From NCBI RefSeq assembly GCF_018861145.1, contig NZ_JAHKQT010000009.1:98886-162885 (forward strand): a DNA stretch of 64,000 nt. Direction: 5' to 3'. Source of the stretch: Poseidonibacter lekithochrous (GTDB lineage: Bacteria; Campylobacterota; Campylobacteria; Campylobacterales; Arcobacteraceae). The translations under genes were made by a program, and so were the position numbers. Positions within the stretch are counted from its first letter, which is position 1. Every line of letters begins with the position of its first letter. The notes under the pieces were generated by a model. The model saw only the letters and a program-made list of their open reading frames with translations, searched no databases and had not been told where the DNA came from. Of the stretch, positions 58,765 to 64,000 are shown piece by piece.

Positions 58765-59766
58765 TTACTTTATTTGTTGAATATTATTAAAAGAATTTAA
58801 AATAAACTTCAATTTTGATTTGCTTAATTTTGTTTTAATAATATAATTTTTTGTATCTTCTTCATAAAAAACTATTCTTTTATTCTCAACTAAATCTTCA
58901 GGAGTATCAATATTTGATATTAAGTTATCAATATTAATTTTCGATAATTCATCATTAAATCTATTTATATTTAATAAAAATAATTTATCATTATTTCTAT
59001 CTTCAAATATTTCGTAGCTTGAAACTAAATCAAATTCAACTAATAAACTTAGTGTAATGGGATTTAATCGTAAAAGTACTAGTTCTTCAGTCATTATATT
59101 TTTTTCAGAAATATAACGTTTAATACATTTTTCAATATCAGATATATTAATATAATCAGAGAAATCATATTTTACAAGAGTAACATCTTCTATATTTTTT
59201 GTGTCGATGATATCAATTTTTTTATTTTTTACAAAATATGCACAAATAAACCAACTATCTTCAAATATAAAAAATTCTAATGGTATGATATTTTCACTTC
59301 TTTCTGATTCAATAAATGAAACCTTACAACAGGTTTTTAAAGCATTATTATTATCTTTTATAATACTTGCAAAAAATTTATATTTACGTTCGTCTATAAG
59401 TTTAATAAGATTCTCTTGAAAGTTTCGTGAATAGTTATTTGTTATTGCAAAAGTTAAATTCTTTGTTGTATCTTTAAAAAAGTATTTAATAATTTCTTTT
59501 GATTTATCTTCTTCTACATATGCTAAAGATGCTAATAGTGCAATATTAAATTCTTTTGTATTAAAAATACTTTTATTATATAAGTTTTCGCTTATTTTAT
59601 TATTACCTTTTTCAAATATTTCCATATTTTTTAATAAAGTAATTATTCTACCAACTTGATCTTTTGAAAGATCAAGTTCATATTCTAGTTCTTCTCTTCT
59701 TGCATATCTATCATTATAAATTTCTAATATTTTTTTTAGATTTAAATATTTGTTATTTAATTTCAT
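58765..59766 (-). CDS. WYL-domain transcriptional regulator
   Basis: 333 residues. An N-terminal winged helix-turn-helix (about 12-50, with DLSKDQVGRIITLL), a middle helical part, and a WYL domain (about 155-215, with PLEFFIFEDSWFICAYF and IIDTKNIEDV), followed by a WCX-like C-terminus. The size and layout resemble BrxR/CapW regulators that repress phage-defence loci and respond to nucleic acids. AAGGAG lies before the ATG. It diverges from the operon starting at 59996 across a 229-base region with two palindromes. Confidence 0.75.
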   Translation of the reverse strand: MKLNNKYLNLKKILEIYNDRYARREELEYELDLSKDQVGRIITLLKNMEIFEKGNNKISENLYNKSIFNTKEFNIALLASLAYVEEDKSKEIIKYFFKDTTKNLTFAITNNYSRNFQENLIKLIDERKYKFFASIIKDNNNALKTCCKVSFIESERSENIIPLEFFIFEDSWFICAYFVKNKKIDIIDTKNIEDVTLVKYDFSDYINISDIEKCIKRYISEKNIMTEELVLLRLNPITLSLLVEFDLVSSYEIFEDRNNDKLFLLNINRFNDELSKINIDNLISNIDTPEDLVENKRIVFYEEDTKNYIIKTKLSKSKLKFILNSFNNIQQIK

Positions 59767-59898
59767 CTTTTAATACTCCTTTTTTATAATGAATAATATC
59801 ATTAAATCAAATCTTTTTAAACAATTAAAATAATTCTTTAACATATCTTTTAAAATTCTTTTCTGTAGATAAAAATATAGATTAAATAATAATAATTC

Positions 59899-59927
59899 TT
59901 GATAGCAAATTATATACGCAATATTCT
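59899..59927 (+). promoter_or_regulatory. probable promoter of the divergent unknown operon
   Basis: TTGATA at 59899-59904, a 17-base spacer and TATTCT at 59922-59927. The inverted repeat at 59909-59938 covers the spacer and -10, as expected for a repressor site. Confidence 0.5.
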
Positions 59928-59938
59928 GCATATATAAT
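59909..59938. promoter_or_regulatory. operator-like inverted repeat
   Basis: ATTATATACGCA, a 6-base spacer, TGCATATATAAT: 11 of 12 positions pair. It overlaps the predicted promoter and lies between the WYL gene and the divergent operon, so the WYL protein is the likeliest binder (inference). Confidence 0.65.
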
Positions 59939-59953
59939 ATTCTACAATTTCAT

Positions 59954-59971
59954 TAATTAATCGATTAATTA
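59954..59971. promoter_or_regulatory. perfect 18-base palindrome
   Basis: TAATTAATCGATTAATTA reads the same on both strands. It lies 25 bases upstream of the proposed ATT start codon and so probably within the 5' leader or promoter-proximal DNA. It may be a second operator. Confidence 0.65.
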
Positions 59972-59995
59972 CATCAATATACAAAAGGAGAGAAT

Positions 59996-60298
59996 ATTAA
60001 ATTTGATATTAAAAAGCTTAATAAAGAACAGTTAGAACTAACTAAACCTTTATCTGAAATACAGAGCGTTCTAGATAAATATATTGTTTTACTTTACTTT
60101 AAATACGGCTTTACATTAACAAAAAATGAATTATCTGAAGTGCTGAAAATATCAACACAAAGCATTGACAGAAGGATATTACAATCACTAAATATCCCGC
60201 CATACATTAGAAGCTCAAATGGAAAAAGAGCTAGTTATCTATTCCCTGTTCAAGGGGTCGCAGAGCATTTGGTAAATACTATAAAAGTTGTAAATTAA
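59996..60298 (+). CDS. HTH protein with probable ATT start codon
   Basis: 100 residues, read from an ATT codon (KFDIKKLNKEQLEL follows) because no ATG, GTG or TTG lies in frame upstream of the conserved-looking part, whereas AAGGAG sits 5 bases before the ATT. ATT starts are rare but known, as in infC. The central part (TKNELSEVLKISTQSIDRRI) is a helix-turn-helix followed by a wing-like GKRASYLFPVQGVAEHL, similar to excisionase/AlpA-type proteins. The gene heads a rightward operon and is 25 bases before the next gene. The start codon needs confirmation. Confidence 0.6.
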   Translation: MKFDIKKLNKEQLELTKPLSEIQSVLDKYIVLLYFKYGFTLTKNELSEVLKISTQSIDRRILQSLNIPPYIRSSNGKRASYLFPVQGVAEHLVNTIKVVN

Positions 60299-60323
60299 TC
60301 AAAAGAAAGGAGAAATATATAAA

Positions 60324-60788
60324 TTGAAACAAAATCAAATTAATTGTGAAAAATTGACAAAAATGACAATTAAAATGCAAAATCAGAAACTGAGACTATT
60401 TACAAAAGTTGATATAGATACAAAATTGAAAATTCTTGTACAACAAATATCTATATTTTATACCTTAAGGAATAAATACAAAGATATTGATAAAGAAGTT
60501 TTAACTTTTGTTTCTTTAATTCTTGCAATTGATACAATCTTAAAAGAGATTGATATTGTAGGTCTTAATACATCAAAGATACGAGCTAGAGAATTAACTA
60601 AAAAAGAAAAACGAGAAAGAGTTATTCAATATTGGTCAATTGTAAAAAGGTTGAAAGAGAAAGAAAGAATGAGTTTTAGAGAGATATCAAACTATTTGAT
60701 GAAATATCATAAGCTTCAAGTTTCATATTCAACAATATATAAAATTTGGAAAGATTTAGAACTAAATATAAATTCAGAGGAGAACTAA
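60324..60788 (+). CDS. HTH-containing protein of unknown function
   Basis: 154 residues from a TTG start with AAAGGAG 11 bases upstream. The N-terminal half is helical. The C-terminal half (about 100-147) reads as a helix-turn-helix: RMSFREISNYLMKYHKLQVSYSTIYKIWKDLE. It resembles small DNA-binding proteins of plasmids and integrative elements, but no family is recognised. It is the second gene of the operon and ends 1 base before the next start. Confidence 0.6.
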   Translation: MKQNQINCEKLTKMTIKMQNQKLRLFTKVDIDTKLKILVQQISIFYTLRNKYKDIDKEVLTFVSLILAIDTILKEIDIVGLNTSKIRARELTKKEKRERVIQYWSIVKRLKEKERMSFREISNYLMKYHKLQVSYSTIYKIWKDLELNINSEEN

Positions 60789-60789
60789 A

Positions 60790-61257
60790 ATGTTAAATAA
60801 TAAAGTAATAATGTTTGATAATGATTTAAAAATGCATATAGTGGCACTAAACTTGGATAAAGAAGTTTTTCTACTTCAAATTAGTGAAGATAATGTAAGT
60901 ACAAAGAAAAAAGAGATTAGAAATCTATTAATTTTAATAAAAGATGTGATATTAACTTCAAGAATATCTGATACTGTTCATTTTATTGAAGAAGTAAATA
61001 TGTTTGATTTTGATAATAATCAAAACAAATATTTAGATACAGCAAAATTTAATAGCACAAAAAGTTTAAGAGTAAAAGATATTAAAGATATTAAAGATAC
61101 TAAAAATACTTATATTACAAGATCTGAAGCGCGTGCTATTTATAAACTTTATAATATGTCTTTAATAGGTTATTCATTTAAAACAACAATCGAAAATGAG
61201 TTTATATTCACACCTGATTCTTTAATAAAGATTCTTGAAAAAAATGGAGTGTTATAA
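60790..61257 (+). CDS. unknown protein, third gene of island operon
   Basis: 155 residues. No recognised domain. Visible features are a beta-rich first third, a lysine/aspartate repeat (KDIKDIKDTKNT, about 98-109) and a C-terminal helix-rich part (TRSEARAIYKLYN and FTPDSLIKILEKNG). GGAG lies about 7 bases before the ATG. It is packed 1 base after the second gene and 2 bases before the fourth gene, so these are surely one transcript. Function unknown. Confidence 0.6.
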   Translation: MLNNKVIMFDNDLKMHIVALNLDKEVFLLQISEDNVSTKKKEIRNLLILIKDVILTSRISDTVHFIEEVNMFDFDNNQNKYLDTAKFNSTKSLRVKDIKDIKDTKNTYITRSEARAIYKLYNMSLIGYSFKTTIENEFIFTPDSLIKILEKNGVL

Positions 61258-61259
61258 TT

Positions 61260-62156
61260 ATGAATATTATTCTTATTTTAGTTACAATAATTTTTACACT
61301 TCTAATTATTATCTATGTAATTTATTCCAAATATCAAGAAGTACTTGAAACAAATAAAACTGTTATTAAGGATGCAGTAGAAGGATATGCAAGTAGATCA
61401 CGTGCTCTCAATTTTTCTACAGTAATGTATAACCAACTGTGTGCAGGAACTTATCGAGATTTAGAAATTAAACAAAAAGAAAACAAAATAGATAATTTGC
61501 AAATTGATTTAAGTAAACTTCTTCTATTTAACCCAAAAAGTGATTTCATATTTTCAGAACCAGCTACAAATAGTAATAATTCAGATTCAATAATGGTTAC
61601 ATTATATAATATTGTCATTGTTAAAAACCTCTGGTTAGAAGACCCATTTCATACAAATTTCTATAACATTTTGCATATATTAGAAAAGAATTATTTTAGA
61701 ACTATTAATCCTAATACACAAAATTTTACAATGATTTTAAGAGATGATAAAAATAACACAAGTATATCAGATACTTATCAATATCATAGAACAGATGATT
61801 TTCTAACAATCTTGTTAAATAAGATAATTTATGATATTTTAAAATTTAAAAAAGAAGATGCACAAAAAATCATTATTGCAATTTGTTTTTTTCTTATTAC
61901 AGAATCAATACATTTTAAATTAAAAGAGAATGTTACTATTTTTACAGAATCAGTTTTAAATGACTATGTAGATAAATATAATATACAGAAAATCATTAAC
62001 TTGATAAAAAATAAAGATGAGAAATTTAGCTTTTTTGATATTGCATTAAAAGAAACTTATTTTATTTCAGAAAAATTTACTTCTAATAATAATGAGGAAA
62101 TTGATAAGATCAATTTAAAATTAAGAACATATAATAAATCTTACCGCTCTATTTAG
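61260..62156 (+). CDS. single-helix membrane protein, fourth gene of island operon
   Basis: 298 residues. One N-terminal membrane helix (about 3-23) followed by a soluble, mostly helical cytoplasmic or periplasmic domain. A second hydrophobic stretch (about 204-215, IIIAICFFLITE) could be a buried helix. I do not recognise a family. It is 2 bases after the preceding gene. The stop codon lies at the border of a broken serine-recombinase remnant, so the end of the element may be close. Function unknown. Confidence 0.55.
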   Translation: MNIILILVTIIFTLLIIIYVIYSKYQEVLETNKTVIKDAVEGYASRSRALNFSTVMYNQLCAGTYRDLEIKQKENKIDNLQIDLSKLLLFNPKSDFIFSEPATNSNNSDSIMVTLYNIVIVKNLWLEDPFHTNFYNILHILEKNYFRTINPNTQNFTMILRDDKNNTSISDTYQYHRTDDFLTILLNKIIYDILKFKKEDAQKIIIAICFFLITESIHFKLKENVTIFTESVLNDYVDKYNIQKIINLIKNKDEKFSFFDIALKETYFISEKFTSNNNEEIDKINLKLRTYNKSYRSI

Positions 62157-62296
62157 TGTTTGTAAATAAGTATAATATTGAATTTTTAAAAGAAGGAGAT
62201 ACTTTAGTTGTTTGGAAACTAGATAGACGAGGAAGAAGGTTAGCTCATCTAATTAGTGTAATTACTTCTTTAAAAAATAAAAATATATGCCAGTAA
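62156..62296 (+). pseudogene. serine recombinase (resolvase/invertase) fragment
   Basis: About 46 codons are open, containing LKEGDTLVVWKLDRRGRRLAHLI. This matches the GDTLVVWKLDRLGRS region of the catalytic domain of resolvases and invertases, including the conserved Asp-Arg pair. The N-terminal part with the catalytic Ser and the C-terminal DNA-binding domain are both missing. A remnant of an earlier mobile element. Confidence 0.75.
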
Positions 62297-62390
62297 TCTT
62301 TGTTCCATATCTTCTTAAGGTTTGTGGAACTTTACCTTTTCTACTTCTTGAACACTTTATGGAACATGGAAAACTAATATCAGTGCTTCG

Positions 62391-62417
62391 TGTTCCAAAT
62401 GTAAGAGGTTGTTGAAC
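62391..62417 (-). repeat. left inverted repeat flanking the cassette
   Basis: On the minus strand this reads GTTCAACAACC, 8 bases, ATTTGGAACA. It shares GTTCAACAA and ATTTGGAACA with the plus-strand copy at 63407-63434, and the 12-mer GTTCAACAACCT (62406-62417) is exact with 63379-63390. Both face inward around the cassette. Confidence 0.45.
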
Positions 62418-62475
62418 ACCTAAGCGAAAGGGGCGGAGCGCTTTTCCCCGCTCTGATTTGAGCGACTTGTTAGGT
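62418..62475 (-). other. attC-like recombination site of an integron cassette
   Basis: Read on the minus strand, the site starts ACCTAAC (62469-62475; fits the R'' consensus RYYYAAC) 2 bases after the stop codon of the cassette gene, passes AAGTCGCTCAAATC and a GC-rich inverted section, and ends CTTAGGT (62418-62424). The end should read GTTAGGT, so it has one mismatch at the crossover base. The outer ACCTAA/TTAGGT arms pair. The GC content is far above the surroundings. Position, length (58 bases) and sequence fit a degenerate attC. Confidence 0.65.
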
Positions 62476-62477
62476 TA

Positions 62478-62978
62478 TTATTGATATAAATTCCAAATTT
62501 CACTATAAACTGCAAGAGGCAGTCCTTCGTCATACCCTTCTGGGTAATCGCAAGAAATGGTAGTTTTTCCTTTAACTTCCTCTCTCATAAATAGGGGGAT
62601 TGGTCGAGGAGCTTCATCATCAAACTTCTCTTCCCATTCAGAGGGGGAAAAACAAATTGTGCTGTTTTTGTAAAACTTATTATCTACGTTTTCTTCTATT
62701 TTCCGAAGAAAGTTAAAGTGCCCTAATTCACTTTTCGTTACTTCATCTAATGATCTATATTTTGTGTAGTAGCTTGGCTCTAGATTGTAATAAATGGCTA
62801 GAATGGTGGCTAGTTCTGTATTTGGATTAGAAATTAACCATTTTAACGGCTTTTGATTATCATCATAGTTGGACCACAATGCATAATAAAATTGTTGAGT
62901 ATTATCTGATGATTCTAGATACTTTCTAATAATATCCCATTCTTTTCTTTCTAATTTTTCGACTTCTAGTTCATTCAT
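62478..62978 (-). CDS. integron-cassette gene, DUF4274-like protein
   Basis: 166 residues, soluble and acidic. The middle (YYALWSNYDDNQKPLKWLISNPNTELATILAIYY) resembles DUF4274, a family of unknown function that I recall as frequent in integron cassettes. GAGG lies about 10 bases before the ATG. Codon use is less AT-biased than in the neighbouring genes. The stop is followed at once by an attC-like site, and a GTTAGGT core site lies 30 bases before the start, so this is one complete cassette. No integron integrase is visible nearby. Function unknown. Confidence 0.7.
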   Translation of the reverse strand: MNELEVEKLERKEWDIIRKYLESSDNTQQFYYALWSNYDDNQKPLKWLISNPNTELATILAIYYNLEPSYYTKYRSLDEVTKSELGHFNFLRKIEENVDNKFYKNSTICFSPSEWEEKFDDEAPRPIPLFMREEVKGKTTISCDYPEGYDEGLPLAVYSEIWNLYQ

Positions 62979-63007
62979 GCATGGTCCTCATATTTTATTC
63001 TATTGAA

Positions 63008-63014
63008 ACCTAAC
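63008..63014 (-). other. 5' cassette core site
   Basis: GTTAGGT on the minus strand, which fits GTTRRRY, 30 bases upstream of the cassette start codon. With the attC-like site it defines a cassette of about 0.6 kb. Confidence 0.5.
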
Positions 63015-63406
63015 TATTTATTGAAGGAACATTTTATCCTAATTAATATTTATATACATTATTAAAAGACATAAAAAGTGTACCTTTTATAATGGTTTTC
63101 ATTACAAAATATAATGTATTAAGAAAAATACTAACTTTTATACTATTATCCTTAAAGATAAAATGTCCTTTTTGTAGTGAATATCAATATTAAAAAGACA
63201 TAATGTCCCTTAAGTAAGGTCTAGCTATGGAGGTCAAAAATTGTCATAGCCAATAAAAATTGATAGTGGGGTTTATACTGAACGTCCTTGTTTAAAGGGG
63301 AGTATACAATAGTAATCATTATAAATATTAAATAGAATGTCAAATAAATATTGATACTAGTAAAGTAAAAAATAACAAGTTCAACAACCTGTACTTTTTG
63401 GAGAAT
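63015..63406. other. non-coding stretch between cassette and IS
   Basis: No convincing gene. It contains a repeated AAAAGACATAA element (near 63065 and 63192), a GCTATG...CATAGC inverted repeat (about 63222-63248), and a first copy of the flanking repeat (63379-63390). It is probably a patchwork of mobile-element ends. Confidence 0.5.
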
Positions 63407-63434
63407 GTTCAACAATTCAACTCTATTTGGAACA
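63407..63434 (+). repeat. right inverted repeat flanking the cassette
   Basis: GTTCAACAA, 9 bases, ATTTGGAACA, the inverted partner of 62391-62417. The spacing between the two is about 1 kb. Confidence 0.45.
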
Positions 63435-63514
63435 AGCTTACAATTAGTAAAAACTGCTCCAAATATAAGAGAGACTGTGAAAGAACTAACCTTATATAAG
63501 TAAAAGAATCAAGA

Positions 63515-64000
63515 CTAAGAAAGTTTTTTCAATATCCAGATGTATAAACACATTTTTTGACGAAATAAAGCTTTAAAAAAGTGTAGAACTGCAATGTACT
63601 CTACTATTTCTTGTTTTATATCCTCAATATTGCCACTTTTACTGGCTTTTACCAGCTTTTGAAACAGTGTAATACCAATTAGATTCAACAATCGTCTAAA
63701 ATTATAGGTGAGCATAATTAAAGCATTCTCTCCCGCAACCTTTGTTTTGCCACGTACTAGAAAATGGCTCCATCCTAGCTTTTGTTTGATTGTACCAAAT
63801 GGGTGTTCTGCCAAAGCGGCACGCTGTTTAATCATAGTTTTTGCTTTGTGTGTCTGCATCTTTGTACGGTGAGCCTCTATGAGTGATTCATGTTCCCAAC
63901 GCCAAAGACGTTTTGCAGGTGTTTTAGGAGGAAGACACTGTGAACGTATTGGACAAACTGTACATACAGAGCGGGTACCGAAGTACATTAAACGCTTAAT
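63515..64000 (-). CDS. IS1182-type transposase, C-terminal part, cut by window edge
   Basis: The frame is open from its stop at 63515 to the window end, giving about 161 residues of the C-terminal region. CTVCPIRSQC is the zinc-like cysteine cluster of the family. EHPFGTIKQKLGWSHFLVRG includes the final acidic residue of the DDE triad, followed by KVAGENALIMLTYNFRRL. This matches IS1182/IS1380-like DDE transposases of the DDE_Tnp_1_6 type. The 5' part lies beyond the window, so it is not known whether the element is intact. Confidence 0.88.
   Translation of the reverse strand: MKRLMYFGTRSVCTVCPIRSQCLPPKTPAKRLWRWEHESLIEAHRTKMQTHKAKTMIKQRAALAEHPFGTIKQKLGWSHFLVRGKTKVAGENALIMLTYNFRRLLNLIGITLFQKLVKASKSGNIEDIKQEIVEYIAVLHFFKALFRQKMCLYIWILKKLS

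Noticed and set aside
62287..62415. 42-codon frame starting in the resolvase remnant
   Set aside because: Hydrophobic, with no recognised family and no ribosome site; it overlaps the flanking repeat and is probably chance.
63221..63415. 64-codon minus-strand frame between cassette and IS
   Set aside because: No ribosome site, highly hydrophobic AT-driven composition, crosses the repeat at 63379; not supported as a gene.

Overview
The window looks like a chromosome segment of an Arcobacter-type member of the Campylobacterota (Arcobacteraceae). The DNA is very AT-rich. The S10-spc ribosomal cluster has no rpmD and uses a zinc-type S14. The protein set is typical of the group: MCPs with NIT and CZB domains, LctP, a Mur ligase with a membrane N-terminus, a short RecO, YgiQ, PpnP and a neelaredoxin. 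Species cannot be fixed from sequence alone.

Layout. 1-9.4 kb: a leftward group (J-domain protein, DUF4139 protein, ADP-ribosylglycohydrolase, PsiE-like), a DsbA-family oxidoreductase, L-lactate permease, a membrane J-protein with a SprT-like protease, and a TonB-dependent receptor behind two operator-like palindromes. 9.4-20 kb: tRNA-Pro, glutathione peroxidase, a choline-kinase-like enzyme, a SRAP protein without its usual Cys2, a diguanylate cyclase, uvrC followed by an overlapping small gene that may be HPr-like, a Sel1 protein, and a NIT/MCP/CZB chemoreceptor. 19-30 kb: a leftward housekeeping run (UDG-like, lipoprotein, aspS, a ZnuA-like protein with lost ligands, a two-Cache CheW protein, ygiQ, adk, cinA-like). 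30-41 kb: the S10-spc operon from rpsJ to infA, behind a consensus promoter. 41-56 kb: cell-wall and DNA-repair genes (ruvA, ddl, murF), a heme-motif chemoreceptor with a CheZ-like neighbour, truD/thiL, superoxide reductase, a double NosL protein, ppnP, recO, HDOD and ychF.

56.4-64 kb is accessory. A tyrosine integrase sits beside ychF. A WYL regulator and an HExxH metalloprotease form a leftward pair. A four-gene rightward operon of unknown function diverges from them, and its first gene appears to start at ATT. Two strong palindromes lie in the shared control region. Further right are a serine-recombinase remnant, a single integron-type cassette (DUF4274-like gene with an attC-like site and a 5' core site) and the end of an IS1182-type transposase cut by the window edge.

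The most promising candidate for an undescribed system is the WYL/protease pair with the divergent operon at 57.8-62.2 kb. The gene arrangement resembles regulators of phage-defence loci, but no effector could be identified, so function is open.
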